Notes: generated from the sequence alone by a model not told the origin. Numbered from the stretch's first letter, positions 27,619 to 37,549 are shown. The stretch is DNA of 64,000 nt from Actinomyces vulturis (GCF_001687305.1 NZ_KV700386.1:186001-250000), one strand, 5' to 3'. Numbers and translations are program-made.

Positions 27619-28856
27619 GTACCATTCCCCCCTCGTACCCGCCGTCACACACTCGACAATCGTCGCCTCAAGCGTTACCGGGAATGGACTCGGCATGGCA
27701 AGCACGTCCGGGATATCAATCTGCTCCCGCAGCAACACCGATTACCTATGCACAGACCCCTTTCTGGGCTCAGCCTCAAGCTCCTCAACGTCATGAACGT
27801 GGTGACATCCTCCGCTACATTATTGGAGCTTTCGGCATCCTGGGACTCCTTGGGCTGCTCTGGCTCATTTCCTCCCAAGCAGGCTCTGCAGGCAGTACCA
27901 TCCTTGCCACGGTGTTGGCTTTAGTCCCGTTAGCCATCGTGTTGGCTACTGTCCGGTGGATTGACCGCTGGGAGCCTGAACCGATAACCGTCCTTATCGT
28001 TGCGTTCCTCTGGGGAGCGGGCGTAGCCACCGTCATCTCCCTGATCGTCAATACTTCATCAGCACTAGTGGTTGCCCAACTTACTGGGGATACCACCGCA
28101 GCAGAAACCTTCTCATCCGTGGTTGCTGCGCCATTGATTGAAGAAGGTACGAAGGGGCTCGGTGTACTCATCATTTTCCTGATCTGGCGCCGTTACGTTG
28201 ATGGACCGGTGGACGGTATTGTCTATGCAGCCGTTGTTGCCGCAGGTTTCGCTTTTGCTGAGAACATTCTTTACTTCGTTCAGTATCAGGATGAACTTGT
28301 CGCCACTTTTATTGCCCGTGGCATCGCTTCTCCCTTTGCCCACATTATTTTTACGTCGGTGACGGGTTTGGCTATCGGCCTCAGCGCACGTATGCGTTCA
28401 CGTGTGGCCTGGTTATGGATGTGGCCGCTTGGATATATCGGTGCAGTCACTCTCCATGCCATATGGAATGGCATCGTCGCTGCGAACCCCGTGGTCATGT
28501 ACTTGGTTCTCGAAGTCCCTTTGTTCTTCCTATGCGTCGGTATCGTGCTGTGGCTGCGCTGGAAAGAAAAGAATCTTATCCGTCAGCGTCTAGGTGAATA
28601 TGCTCGTGCCGGTTGGTTTGTCCCGAGTGAAGTGACCATGCTGACCACAGGTTCGGGTCGTCGAAGCGCACGTACTTGGGCAAAAAGCCGGGGGCCTGAA
28701 GCGCGGAGCGCCATGAAGCAATTCCAGAACACGGCACTACGGTTGGCTCATATGCGTCAGCAAGCCATCGATGGACATGCGGGCATTGACTACCCGGTGC
28801 AAGAATCCCGTATGCTCCATTCCATTACCCAACTGCGTATGACTTTCTTGCGATAA
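27615..28856 (+). CDS. PrsW-like intramembrane metalloprotease
   Basis: 413-residue protein with an N-terminal about 70-residue hydrophilic Pro/Ser/Gln-rich stretch, then about eight membrane helices. PrsW-family motifs are visible: PLIEEGTKGLGVL (EExxK), the FAFAENILYF block, SPFAHIIFTSVTG and LHAIWNG, which supply the Glu and His ligands. PrsW proteases cut membrane anti-sigma factors or related proteins; the target is unknown here. GTG 27615 overlaps the preceding stop (GTGA) and has GGAG about 11 bases upstream; a longer form from 27525 would lie within the previous gene. Confidence 0.88.
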   Translation: MSTIPPSYPPSHTRQSSPQALPGMDSAWQARPGYQSAPAATPITYAQTPFWAQPQAPQRHERGDILRYIIGAFGILGLLGLLWLISSQAGSAGSTILATVLALVPLAIVLATVRWIDRWEPEPITVLIVAFLWGAGVATVISLIVNTSSALVVAQLTGDTTAAETFSSVVAAPLIEEGTKGLGVLIIFLIWRRYVDGPVDGIVYAAVVAAGFAFAENILYFVQYQDELVATFIARGIASPFAHIIFTSVTGLAIGLSARMRSRVAWLWMWPLGYIGAVTLHAIWNGIVAANPVVMYLVLEVPLFFLCVGIVLWLRWKEKNLIRQRLGEYARAGWFVPSEVTMLTTGSGRRSARTWAKSRGPEARSAMKQFQNTALRLAHMRQQAIDGHAGIDYPVQESRMLHSITQLRMTFLR

Positions 28857-28869
28857 CCACACTTTTCTT

Positions 28870-29793
28870 ATGTCCACTCACGAGCCACATTGTCACGAAC
28901 CCCAGCACGTATCGTCTCCATCGCCTCAGGGCCAAGCGTTGAGTGAACTGTCTGATGTTTTCGGCGTTGACACGTCACTGCAGACACCCCTCCTCAATAC
29001 GGCAGTAACTAGTGAAGATGGGCACAAGATTGGTGAAGGACTAGTACGTGATGGTGACGGCTGGCGTGATCCTTCACGAGTTCCTGCCAATTGGCGAGAC
29101 CATATTGATGCCCGGGAGTGGATTCTTGGATCTGAAGGTCTGCCTGAACGGGATGCTGCCCGTGTTGTCATTATTCGACGCCGGCCCACTCATTCTTGTG
29201 CATCCCCTCATCAGAGTGCTGTAGCAGAAATAACTGCCTCTGATCTGTCAGAATCGCCTTCAACACTCCAGCCATCAAGCGGCTCCGATGCTGCAATTCA
29301 CGGTGATGATCACCAGAACTCGCTGGGTGGGGAGTGGGAAGCATTCCTCGTTGAAGGCCATGATCGAGACAAACCTGAATGGCACTGGATTTTCACTGTT
29401 GGTGGCGGTTGTCAGCCTAATGAAGATACTCGTGTAGCAGCGGCCCGAGAACTTTACGAAGAAACCGGTATCACGGTCAGTCCTGACACACTCATCGGCC
29501 CTATTGCCACGCGTGACGACCTTTTCGAATTCACAAAAGTTACTGCACGTGCTCACGAGACCTTCTTCGGTCTTATCCTTCCTGACGTCACTGAATCTCA
29601 TGATGATGCCTTGTATGAGATGAGTTTCTCCGGATGGACTGAACAGGAGCATGAACTTCTCGATGGCATGGCCTGGTGGAGCCCTAACGAATTGCGCGCG
29701 CATATGGCCAGTGGGCAAGACGTGTTTCCCACAGATTTGCCCGACATCATCGAACGTCTTGCTAGGGATGGACAATTAACAACATTGCAGTGA
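28870..29793 (+). CDS. NUDIX hydrolase
   Basis: 307-residue protein with a perfect Nudix box (GGCQPNEDTRVAAARELYEE, then TGI; G-x5-E-x7-REU-x-EE-x-GU) near residues 178-200. It hydrolyses a nucleoside diphosphate linked to another group; the substrate is unknown. The N-terminal about 150 residues are hydrophilic and not recognised apart from a short WILGSEGLPERDAARVVIIRR strand region. It is the last gene of the thrS-pimA run and corresponds by position to the NUDIX part of mycobacterial Rv2609c. Confidence 0.85.
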   Translation: MSTHEPHCHEPQHVSSPSPQGQALSELSDVFGVDTSLQTPLLNTAVTSEDGHKIGEGLVRDGDGWRDPSRVPANWRDHIDAREWILGSEGLPERDAARVVIIRRRPTHSCASPHQSAVAEITASDLSESPSTLQPSSGSDAAIHGDDHQNSLGGEWEAFLVEGHDRDKPEWHWIFTVGGGCQPNEDTRVAAARELYEETGITVSPDTLIGPIATRDDLFEFTKVTARAHETFFGLILPDVTESHDDALYEMSFSGWTEQEHELLDGMAWWSPNELRAHMASGQDVFPTDLPDIIERLARDGQLTTLQ

Positions 29794-30146
29794 GTGTGAT
29801 GTGACGGTGTGCTGCATGGTTGTTATGCGGCGTCGAACAACACCGGTGAGATGTGGAGAAGACCTCATCGTGTGCGCGAACATAGACGAGAGCGACGAAC
29901 GCGGTAGAATCGCCGTAGTTCGCTGTGGATCACGGTGACTAACCCGACGAATCAGTGCGGTGGCTTTGAGTGTAACCGCCTGGTAGACGGCTGAGTCCTC
30001 CTGACATTCATCAGTGAAATACGCGCACTGTGTTGAGGTGACTGATACCCTTCCCGCCACGCCGTCTAAGCGTTGGCGTCATGGAAGTAAAGAAGCCGTG
30101 ATGCGCACGCTGCGCCCTAGATCGTGAAGCAACGCAAGGAGAACAC
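29794..30146. other. Intergenic region between the NUDIX gene and yebC
   Basis: 353 bases with no supported gene. A 94-codon minus-strand frame here has no ribosome binding site, family resemblance or sensible composition. A TAGAAT near 29911 could be part of a promoter for yebC-ruvC. A CGAACA half-site (near 29878) lacks the second arm of a LexA box. The pdxS/pdxT genes found near here in mycobacteria are absent. Confidence 0.5.
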
Positions 30147-30911
30147 ATGTCGGGTCACTCTAAATGGGCAACCACAAAGCACAAGAAGGCTGCTATTGAC
30201 GCAAAACGTGGCAAACTTTTTGCCCGTTTGATTAAGAACATCGAAGTTGCAGCCCGTACTGGCGGTGGTGATCCTGCAGGTAACCCCACCCTCTTTGATG
30301 CTATCCAGAAGGCAAAGAAGAATTCCGTCCCTGCTGACAACATCACCCGCGCCGTCAAGCGTGGTTCTGGTGAAGAGGCTGGTGGTGCTGACTGGCAGAC
30401 CATCATGTACGAAGGCTATGGTCCGAACGGTGTGGCTTTCCTCGTGGAGTGCTTGACCGATAATCGTAACCGCGCAGCCTCTGATGTGCGCGTTGCTTTC
30501 TCTCGCAACGGTGGCAACCTTGCAGATCCTGGTTCTGTTGCTTACAACTTCTCACGTAAGGGCGTAGTTGAGGTTGCCAAGGGCGAAGGCATTGACGAAG
30601 ACTCCATTCTTATGGCCGTCCTTGATGCTGGAGCAGAAGAAGTTCTTGATATGGGAGAAAGTTTCGAAATCTATTCTGATCCCAAGGACGTCGTTGCCGT
30701 GCGTTCTGCATTGACCGACGCAGGCATGGATTACGACTCTGCCGAAGTTCAGTTCGTTGCTGGCACTAAGGTTGAAGTTGATGTGGAAGGTGCACAAAAG
30801 TGCTTCCGTCTCATCGATGCGCTCGAAGATTCTGACGATGTTCAGAACGTCTACACCTCCATGGATATGAGCCCGGAGGTAGCAGCAGAATTCGCTGAGG
30901 ATGAGGACTAA
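30147..30911 (+). CDS. YebC/PmpR family protein
   Basis: 254-residue YebC-family protein. The diagnostic start [22 protein letters not shown] is followed by the [16 protein letters not shown] segment, [21 protein letters not shown] and a C-terminal [14 protein letters not shown]. Members act as transcription regulators or, as shown more recently, help ribosomes through difficult sequences such as proline runs. AAGGAG lies 6 bases before the ATG. It overlaps ruvC by 11 bases, the usual yebC-ruvC-ruvA-ruvB arrangement. Confidence 0.96.
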   Translation: MSGHSKWATTKHKKAAIDAKRGKLFARLIKNIEVAARTGGGDPAGNPTLFDAIQKAKKNSVPADNITRAVKRGSGEEAGGADWQTIMYEGYGPNGVAFLVECLTDNRNRAASDVRVAFSRNGGNLADPGSVAYNFSRKGVVEVAKGEGIDEDSILMAVLDAGAEEVLDMGESFEIYSDPKDVVAVRSALTDAGMDYDSAEVQFVAGTKVEVDVEGAQKCFRLIDALEDSDDVQNVYTSMDMSPEVAAEFAEDED

Positions 30912-31566
30912 TACCTCTGTTTCAACACACGCCCAGGTTGCACAGCAACGCATATTCGGGATTGACCCGGGTCTGACACGCTGTGGCCTGGGCTGTGTTG
31001 ATATCGACCCGCGTCGGCGTGCACGATTGGTGGCTGTCGATGTGGTCCGGACAGGGCCTCACGAATCACCTGAACAACGCCTCCTTACGGTAGCGAACGC
31101 TATTGATGAATGGATTGCCACCTACGGCCCTCATACGGTCGCCATTGAACGCGTCTTCGCTCAAGATAACCTTCGCTCCGTCATGGGTGTTGCCCAGGTA
31201 ATGGGCGTGGCTATGGTGGCTGGAGCCCGTGCAGGCTTAGAAGTTGCTCTTCATACTCCCAGTGAAGTTAAAGCAGCTGTTACTGGTTCGGGTCGAGCCG
31301 AAAAGGCTCAGGTGCAGCATATGGTGGCACGTATCTTGGGGCTCGATTCCGTTCCTAAGCCTGCTGATGCCGCTGACGCGTTAGCCCTTGCTATTTGTCA
31401 TGGATGGCGTGGAGGGGGAACCGGTGCTGATGGCGCTGGAGAAATGGTGTCCGCTGGTGGGTTCGTGCGAGCTAGTGCACGTACTCCCGCTCAAAAGCAG
31501 TGGGCACAAGCACAAGCAGCGGCACGCCGGACCGGGGCAGTAGACCCACGGCGCCGAGCACGCTAA
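30901..31566 (+). CDS. ruvC: Holliday junction resolvase RuvC
   Basis: 221-residue endonuclease that cuts Holliday junctions. The acidic catalytic residues are visible in [15 protein letters not shown] (first Asp), [12 protein letters not shown] (Glu) and [13 protein letters not shown] (Asp pair). The core ends near residue 180, and the C-terminal about 40 residues are a basic, Ala/Gln/Arg-rich tail, longer than in E. coli. The start overlaps the yebC 3' end. A LexA box lies 15 bases after the stop, so ruvA-ruvB can be transcribed separately from ruvC. Confidence 0.96.
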   Translation: MRTNTSVSTHAQVAQQRIFGIDPGLTRCGLGCVDIDPRRRARLVAVDVVRTGPHESPEQRLLTVANAIDEWIATYGPHTVAIERVFAQDNLRSVMGVAQVMGVAMVAGARAGLEVALHTPSEVKAAVTGSGRAEKAQVQHMVARILGLDSVPKPADAADALALAICHGWRGGGTGADGAGEMVSAGGFVRASARTPAQKQWAQAQAAARRTGAVDPRRRAR

Positions 31567-31580
31567 TCTACGAAGAGAAA

Positions 31581-31594
31581 CGAACATCTGTTCG
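31581..31594. promoter_or_regulatory. LexA (SOS) box upstream of ruvA-ruvB
   Basis: CGAACATCTGTTCG matches the Gram-positive/actinobacterial SOS consensus CGAAC-N4-GTTCG. It lies 82 bases before the ruvA start, partly overlapping a possible -10 element (TACTCT, 31597-31602). Confidence 0.88.
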
Positions 31595-31675
31595 AATACT
31601 CTGAACTGTGCCGCTTCTTGGACTGTGTTCGTGCTAGGGGAGTGACACACCACCAACCCATACGAGGGGAATGCT

Positions 31676-32356
31676 GTGATCTCATCGATCCGCGGAATTG
31701 TCAGTCATGTAGGCCTGTCTACTACGACCATCGTGACCGCAACAGGTATGGGATTGACCATTTGGGCAACGCCCACTACTCTCTCTCAACTTCGTGTTGG
31801 TGGCGAAACTACTCTTCATACCGAACTTATCGTCCGTGAAGATTCCCTGACGCTCTATGGTTTCTCCGATGCTGACGAACGCGATTGCTTCACCACTCTT
31901 ATGGGAGCCAAAGGGGTCGGCGCCAAACTTGCTCTCGCCATGCTTGCTGTACACACTCCCGATGCTCTTCGCCGTGCAATTGCTTCTGAAGATATTGCTG
32001 CGCTCAAGCGTGTCCCGGGGCTTGGTCCCAAGGGAGCTCAACGTGTCATCATCGATATTGGTGACAAACTTGGCCCTATTCAGGGCACTGACACTTCCGG
32101 TCAGTTAAGTGGTGCGGCGTCTTTCTCTACTCAGGCTCGCAGCGCGCAGGCAGCCTTCTCAAGCGGACAACCCCATCCTGATGTGGTGGCTGCATTGATG
32201 AATCTTGGTTGGAGTGAGGCACAGGCCGCCACCACTGTCAGCCAGGTCCAAGACACCATGGTCGCCGAAGCCGAACGCGAAGGCGCTTCGCTTCCCACCG
32301 TTAGCGATCTCCTCCGTATGTCCTTACGTTCTTTAGGAGGTGCACGTCGTGGCTGA
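31676..32356 (+). CDS. ruvA: Holliday junction branch migration protein RuvA
   Basis: 226-residue tetrameric protein that binds Holliday junctions and loads RuvB. The N-terminal OB fold ([20 protein letters not shown]) is followed by helix-hairpin-helix motifs ([15 protein letters not shown] and [19 protein letters not shown]) and a C-terminal RuvB-contact domain ([20 protein letters not shown]). The GTG start has GAGGGGA upstream. It overlaps ruvB by 8 bases and is under its own LexA-controlled promoter. Confidence 0.96.
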   Translation: MISSIRGIVSHVGLSTTTIVTATGMGLTIWATPTTLSQLRVGGETTLHTELIVREDSLTLYGFSDADERDCFTTLMGAKGVGAKLALAMLAVHTPDALRRAIASEDIAALKRVPGLGPKGAQRVIIDIGDKLGPIQGTDTSGQLSGAASFSTQARSAQAAFSSGQPHPDVVAALMNLGWSEAQAATTVSQVQDTMVAEAEREGASLPTVSDLLRMSLRSLGGARRG

Positions 32357-33404
32357 TTTCGATCCTGTGATGGGGGTAGGAGGTCTTGGGGCAGACTTAG
32401 TTCGTCCTCAGGCAGACGATCCTGAACGCGCCGCAGAAGCAGCATTACGCCCTACTAGTCTCGAAGAATTCGTTGGTCAAGATGTGGTATGCGGACAGTT
32501 ATCAGTGGTCCTGAGGGCTAGTCTCAACCGTGGAAGCACTCCCGATCACGTTCTCCTTTCCGGCCCTCCCGGACTTGGCAAAACTACTCTGGCCATGATC
32601 ATTGCCCACGAAGTCCATGGAGCCTTGCGCTTGACCAGTGGCCCGGCCATTGCCCATGCCGGAGATCTCGCAGCAATTCTGTCCTCACTTGAGGAGGGGG
32701 ATGTGCTGTTTATCGATGAAATCCATCGTCTAGCCCGAACTGCAGAAGAAATGCTCTACCTTGCGATGGAGGACTATCGCGTTGATATCGTGGTAGGTAA
32801 AGGTCCTGGTGCAACCTCCATCCCTCTGTCGCTTCCACCTTTTACCGTCGTTGGGGCCACCACGCGCGCAGGTCTCCTCCCTGCACCGTTGCGTGACCGC
32901 TTCGGATTCACGGCGCACCTGGATTATTACGAACCTGTGGATCTAGCCAAGATTGTTATGCGTTCAGCTCGCTTGCTCGGTGTGCATCTGGAACCCGACG
33001 CGGCTGACCATCTTTCGCGTCGTTCGCGTGGAACACCGCGTATTGCCAACCGTCTAGTGCGACGAGTCCATGATTGGTCAGATGTACACGGAACCCCCGG
33101 CATACTCGACTTGTCTGCCACGAAGGAAGCACTTGACATGTTCGAAGTGGACTCCCGAGGACTTGACCGTCTCGACCGCCAAGTTCTCCAGGCATTGTGT
33201 GAACGCTTCAACGGTGGCCCCGTAGGCTTAACTACTCTCGCGGTGAGCGTAGGGGAGGAACCAGAAACTGTTGAGACGGTTGCCGAACCGTACTTGGTTC
33301 GTGAAGGATTTATGGTGCGCTCACCTCGCGGACGCATGGCTACTGTTCAAGCTTACACTCATCTTGGCTTGCCTGTGCCTGAACAATGCGGACAGTCTTG
33401 GTAA
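32349..33404 (+). CDS. ruvB: Holliday junction branch migration ATPase RuvB
   Basis: 351-residue AAA+ motor. Features: [11 protein letters not shown], Walker [14 protein letters not shown], Walker [10 protein letters not shown], sensor 1 [10 protein letters not shown], arginine-finger region LRDRFGF, and a winged-helix C-terminus ([17 protein letters not shown]). The start GTG 32349 has AGGAGG 8 bases upstream; an in-frame GTG at 32340 overlaps that site and is less likely. Co-transcribed with ruvA. Confidence 0.97.
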   Translation: MADFDPVMGVGGLGADLVRPQADDPERAAEAALRPTSLEEFVGQDVVCGQLSVVLRASLNRGSTPDHVLLSGPPGLGKTTLAMIIAHEVHGALRLTSGPAIAHAGDLAAILSSLEEGDVLFIDEIHRLARTAEEMLYLAMEDYRVDIVVGKGPGATSIPLSLPPFTVVGATTRAGLLPAPLRDRFGFTAHLDYYEPVDLAKIVMRSARLLGVHLEPDAADHLSRRSRGTPRIANRLVRRVHDWSDVHGTPGILDLSATKEALDMFEVDSRGLDRLDRQVLQALCERFNGGPVGLTTLAVSVGEEPETVETVAEPYLVREGFMVRSPRGRMATVQAYTHLGLPVPEQCGQSW

Positions 33405-33561
33405 ATCTCGTTTACCGCTGTTGGTCGGGTGAGGATCTGCCAGGGGCTGTGTTTCACTTTGATGCGTCTCATTGTTTTGGTTGTGGACAATAAACACGAA
33501 TGGACAGAAAACGGTTAAACTGAGGTGCTGAGGAACACTCCTAATCACCGAAAGAACTTTT

Positions 33562-33930
33562 ATGCCGTCAACTCTCGTAATCTTGGTGCTCTTCCTGCTC
33601 ATGATGATGCTCATGTCCAGTTTTGCTCGCCGCCAGCAACGCAAGCTTACCGAGCAGCAAGCCCAGCAACGTGACGAAGCGTTGGTCGAAGGTAATTGGG
33701 TTCGCACCACTGCTGGTTTCTATGGACGTGTCGTTGAGGTTGATGGTGACGTGGTTACTCTCTCCACCCCTCTTGGTGATGAAACATTGTGGCAAAAGCG
33801 TGCCATCGTGTGTGCCGAAGAACCTCCCTTCGCTTCCACCCAGGACGAAATGGATGTTGCGGCTGTCGAAGAACCTGACATGGCTGAAGATGCCCTTCGT
33901 ACTGACGAAGATCGCGAACCTCAGGCCTGA
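33562..33930 (+). CDS. yajC: Preprotein translocase subunit YajC
   Basis: 122-residue small membrane protein that joins the SecDF complex. An N-terminal membrane helix (STLVILVLFLLMMMLMSSF) is followed by ARRQQRKLTEQQAQQRDEAL, GNWVRTTAGFYGRVVEVDGD and an acidic C-terminus, as in actinobacterial YajC. It has its own upstream gap of 157 bases after ruvB, containing TTGTGGACAA (33481-33490), a DnaA-box-like sequence of uncertain meaning. secD follows. Confidence 0.92.
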   Translation: MPSTLVILVLFLLMMMLMSSFARRQQRKLTEQQAQQRDEALVEGNWVRTTAGFYGRVVEVDGDVVTLSTPLGDETLWQKRAIVCAEEPPFASTQDEMDVAAVEEPDMAEDALRTDEDREPQA

Positions 33931-34008
33931 ATTGCTGGCCACCAGTTACTGACTGTCGCAGTCACTGCTGATGCCACGCGGTGACTATCGATTATGGAAG
34001 GGACCCTC

Positions 34009-35901
34009 GTGTCCACCTATAAAACGAAGCACGCAGGACGTACTCTTATTGTGTTGTTCGTCCTCGTTGCGTTAGCAACAGCCGCCTTGGTTACGGGCGC
34101 TGCCACTCATCGAGCATCGCTCACACCGGGGCTTGCCCTTGATCTTGAAGGCGGAACTCAACTGATCCTCACGCCTACCACCACGGACGGCTCACAGATC
34201 ACTGACGCAGATATTGATCAAGCGATCGATATTATTCGCCAACGTGTTGATGCCTCCGGTGTGGCCGAAGCAGAAATCAACCGCCAGGGCGGACAGAACA
34301 TCGTAGTCTCTTTGCCTGGTAAACCGAGTCAAGAAACCTTGGATTTGGTGCGCTCTAGTGCGGTGCTTTACTTCCGTCCCGTTATTCGCGCTTACTCCAG
34401 TAGCGCCACGGCTATTGCTCAGGCTGAGAACGCTCAGATTCAGCAGGCAGGTCAGCCGGTATCCTCCGCCGCTCCAAGTGATGAAGCCTCCGTATCAGCG
34501 CCTGTACAACCAGATGCTGAGCAGACTGCTGCCGAGACTGAAGCCGTTTCTCCTGCGCCAGAGGCAACGGCACTACCCACTGTGACTGCCCAAGAGGTTG
34601 CCAACCAAATCGCTGACGTCAACCATGACGGAACCATCAGTGATGAGCCACTGCCGTCAACCTCTGATGACAATTCATCAGACAGTTGGATCAGCGAAAA
34701 GATGATCTTTGATGCGTTGATGATGGACTGCAAAGCCCCCGAAAACCTTAAGGGGGGTGCACAGGACCCTGATAAGGCCGTGATTTCTTGCTCTAAGGAC
34801 GGGGACGGTGTGGTTTTCATTCTCGGTCCTGCAGACCTTAAAGGTACAGATATCACCAACGCTACGTCCGGTCTTCAGATGACCTCCCAAGGGCAGGCAA
34901 CCAACACCTGGGTTGTTAACCTCACCCTGGATAAACAAGGCACTGAGATATTTGCTAACGTTTCTCAGCGCCTCATGCAGTACCGCAACTCTCCGACTGA
35001 TCCTCAGAAGAACCGTTTTGCCATTGTTCTTGATGGTCTGACGGTTTCCGCTCCGGGAATCCAGTCACCTATCACTGATGGTCACGCAGAGATTTCCGGT
35101 AGTTTTACCCAAGCCTCTGCGGCAACCTTGGCTAATCAACTATCCTTCGGAAGTTTGCCACTGAACTTTACGGTTCAATCTGAACAGCAGATTTCAGCAA
35201 CATTAGGCAGCGAACAACTGACCTACGGCTTGATCTCGGGACTGATCGGTTTTGCCCTTATTGTCTTGTATCTCTTGTGGCAGTACCGAGGCCTGAGCGT
35301 AGTGGCCGTGGCTAGCCTCTTTATGGCAGCGCTTATTACCTACCTCACCATTACCATTTTGTCTTGGACGATGGGTTACCGACTCAGCCTGGCAGGTGTC
35401 GCCGGTTTGATTATTTCTATCGGTATCACGATGGATTCCTTCGTCATCTACTTCGAACGTGTTCGTGATGAAGTTCGCCATGGCCGCACACTCACGGTAG
35501 CTGTTGATGAAGGTTGGGTCCACGCTCGCCGCACGATCATCGTGTCCGACGCAGTGAACATCCTTGCCGCTGTTGTCCTCTACATCTTGGCCGTGGGCGG
35601 TGTGCAGGGCTTCGCCTTTACCCTTGGTGTGACCACTGTGGTGGATCTGATCATTATCATCATGTTTACCCACCCGATGATGGTTTCTATCCTGAAGTTG
35701 CCCTTCTTCGGACAAGGCCACCGCCTTTCTGGTCTAGATCCCGAACACTTGGGGGCCTCATCCTCGGCAGTTTATGCAGCTGGACGTCAGCGTGTGGCGG
35801 ACAACGTCACCATGTCCTTAGCTCGAAAGAAAGCCCTAGCTCGTGAACAGGCTAAGAAGACGCAATCCACTTCCTCCGAGCAGGATGGAGACAACGCATG
35901 A
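34009..35901 (+). CDS. secD: Protein translocase subunit SecD
   Basis: 630-residue RND-type component that uses the proton gradient to help proteins leave the Sec channel. One helix at the N-terminus and five at the C-terminus (about 395-570) flank a large extracytoplasmic domain. LDLEGGTQLIL and IIRQRVDASGVAEAEINRQG are typical. An Ala/Pro/Glu/Ser-rich insert (about 140-235) is common in actinobacterial SecD; here it contains DVNHDGTISDE, an EF-hand-like loop. The GTG at 34009 is preferred to ATG 33994 because GAAGGGA lies just upstream. It overlaps secF by 4 bases. Confidence 0.95.
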   Translation: MSTYKTKHAGRTLIVLFVLVALATAALVTGAATHRASLTPGLALDLEGGTQLILTPTTTDGSQITDADIDQAIDIIRQRVDASGVAEAEINRQGGQNIVVSLPGKPSQETLDLVRSSAVLYFRPVIRAYSSSATAIAQAENAQIQQAGQPVSSAAPSDEASVSAPVQPDAEQTAAETEAVSPAPEATALPTVTAQEVANQIADVNHDGTISDEPLPSTSDDNSSDSWISEKMIFDALMMDCKAPENLKGGAQDPDKAVISCSKDGDGVVFILGPADLKGTDITNATSGLQMTSQGQATNTWVVNLTLDKQGTEIFANVSQRLMQYRNSPTDPQKNRFAIVLDGLTVSAPGIQSPITDGHAEISGSFTQASAATLANQLSFGSLPLNFTVQSEQQISATLGSEQLTYGLISGLIGFALIVLYLLWQYRGLSVVAVASLFMAALITYLTITILSWTMGYRLSLAGVAGLIISIGITMDSFVIYFERVRDEVRHGRTLTVAVDEGWVHARRTIIVSDAVNILAAVVLYILAVGGVQGFAFTLGVTTVVDLIIIIMFTHPMMVSILKLPFFGQGHRLSGLDPEHLGASSSAVYAAGRQRVADNVTMSLARKKALAREQAKKTQSTSSEQDGDNA

Positions 35902-36989
35902 AATCCCTCGCCACACTCGGTAACGAGCTCTACGCAGGGCGCACCTCCATCCCCTTCGTAGGTAAGCGCAAACTCTGGTACATCATTGCCTCTTGCGCTA
36001 TCGTCATCAGTCTTATTTGCCTGGCCACCATTGGCCTGCAGCCAGGCATTGAATTCAAGGGCGGAACCCAGGTCACCATCACCAGCGTGAAAGATCCTAA
36101 AGAAGGTCCTGCCAATGATGTATTGGCTAAAAATAACTTAGCCACGAGCGCACGCGTGAGTACTACAGGCTCATCATCTGTTCGCGTTCAGACACCGGCA
36201 CTCGATGCTCAGCAACTCACCGGACTGAAAGATGAACTCGCTCAGGCCTACTCGGTGGGCTCTGACGATGTGGCTGCAACAACCATCGGTCCTTCCTGGG
36301 GTAAAGACGTTTCTGCTAAGGCATTGCGTGGCTTAGTGATCTTCTTTGTACTCGTCGGCGTACTGATCTGGGTCTACTTCCGCACTTGGAAAATGAGTGT
36401 GGCAGCATTGCTTGCCCTGACTCATGACGTGATTATCACTGTCGGTGTGTACTCCTTGTCCCGCTTCGAAGTTACTCCCGCAACCGTCATTGGCGTGCTC
36501 ACTATTTTGGGTTACTCCCTCTATGACACGGTGGTGGTCTTCGACAAGATTCGTGAAAATACGGCGGACGTTCTCACCCAGAAGCGATCTACCTACGGAG
36601 AATTGGCTAACTTAGCGGTAAACCAGACCTTCGTCCGCTCTATTAATACTTCTGTTGTTGGACTGCTTCCTGTTGCCTCTATTTTGTTTATTGGCAGTGT
36701 TATTTTGGGAGCAGGAACCCTCCGCGACATTTCCCTTACCCTCTTTATTGGCATGATTGCAGGCGCAGCATCCTCGATCTTTTTAGCCACCCCACTCCTT
36801 GTCGACCTTCGCTCTCGCGAAGCAGATATCAAGGCTCACGATGAGCGCGTGCTTGAAGAACGCGGCGAACGTCGTACGCAAGCCGAAGCTCGTGGTGAAA
36901 CTATTGATGACATTCCGGTTGCTGCACCGGTCCGCCCCGGCCACCACCTTGGCCATGCTGCTCAACCCAAGAGGAAGAAGAAGTCATGA
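35898..36989 (+). CDS. secF: Protein translocase subunit SecF
   Basis: 363-residue partner of SecD with six membrane helices. Signature segments: GIEFKGGTQVTIT near the N-terminus, ALRGLVIFFVLVGVLIWVYF, the LGYSLYDTVVVFDKIREN motif and LAVNQTFVRSINTSV. The C-terminal tail is basic (QPKRKKKS). Overlaps both secD and apt by 4 bases, so yajC-secD-secF-apt is an operon. Confidence 0.96.
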   Translation: MKSLATLGNELYAGRTSIPFVGKRKLWYIIASCAIVISLICLATIGLQPGIEFKGGTQVTITSVKDPKEGPANDVLAKNNLATSARVSTTGSSSVRVQTPALDAQQLTGLKDELAQAYSVGSDDVAATTIGPSWGKDVSAKALRGLVIFFVLVGVLIWVYFRTWKMSVAALLALTHDVIITVGVYSLSRFEVTPATVIGVLTILGYSLYDTVVVFDKIRENTADVLTQKRSTYGELANLAVNQTFVRSINTSVVGLLPVASILFIGSVILGAGTLRDISLTLFIGMIAGAASSIFLATPLLVDLRSREADIKAHDERVLEERGERRTQAEARGETIDDIPVAAPVRPGHHLGHAAQPKRKKKS

Positions 36990-37531
36990 GCACCCCTCAG
37001 CCTATCTCTCAGCACTTGACCGATCTCGTGCTGAACAACCTGCGTGAAATCCCTGATTTCCCTGAACCGGGAGTGCTCTTTCGAGACATTACTCCGTTGC
37101 TGGCTAACGGTGAAGCTTTCCGGGAACTCATTAGTGGTTTGGCTGATCACTACCGTGGTCGCATTGATGCCGTCGCTGGCCTGGAATCACGAGGTTTTAT
37201 CCTTGCTGCGCCATTGGCAGTTTCCCTTGGTATCGGCATGATTACCGTGCGTAAGTCAGGCAAACTTCCCGGTCCAGTTATCGGGCGAGAGTACAAACTT
37301 GAGTACGGCACTGCGTGTATGGAACTACGCCCCGATTCGGTCGTTGATGGCTCTCGAGTTCTTGTGATTGACGACGTTCTTGCTACTGGTGGTACCGCAG
37401 CAGCATCCATCGAACTGCTCGAAGAGGCCGGTGCGAGCGTGGAAAGCGTCTGTATGCTCATGGAACTTCAAGCCTTGGGCGGACGCAGTAAACTCGAAGG
37501 TCGCATCATTGATGCGGTGGTGAGTTTCTGA
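36986..37531 (+). CDS. apt: Adenine phosphoribosyltransferase
   Basis: 181-residue purine salvage enzyme that makes AMP from adenine and PRPP. It has the IPDFPEPGVLFRDITPLL N-terminal hood segment, GLESRGFILAAPLA, and the PRPP-binding motif VLVIDDVLATGGTAAA. Full length. It overlaps secF by 4 bases and is followed by a strong hairpin before rel. Confidence 0.97.
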   Translation: MSTPQPISQHLTDLVLNNLREIPDFPEPGVLFRDITPLLANGEAFRELISGLADHYRGRIDAVAGLESRGFILAAPLAVSLGIGMITVRKSGKLPGPVIGREYKLEYGTACMELRPDSVVDGSRVLVIDDVLATGGTAAASIELLEEAGASVESVCMLMELQALGGRSKLEGRIIDAVVSF

Positions 37532-37549
37532 CCTTGAAATTTTTGCTCG

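Noticed and set aside
29877-29890. CGAACATAGACGAG upstream of yebC as a LexA box
   Set aside because: Only the left half matches; the GTTCG arm is missing.
29776-30060. 94-codon minus-strand frame upstream of yebC
   Set aside because: No ribosome binding site, no recognisable domain, overlaps the end of the NUDIX gene; left as gene-free sequence.
33481-33490. DnaA-box-like TTGTGGACAA upstream of yajC, and TTATCCACA at 42942-42950
   Set aside because: Single isolated 9-mers are expected by chance; there is no cluster, no AT-rich unwinding region and no dnaA/dnaN nearby, so no origin is called.
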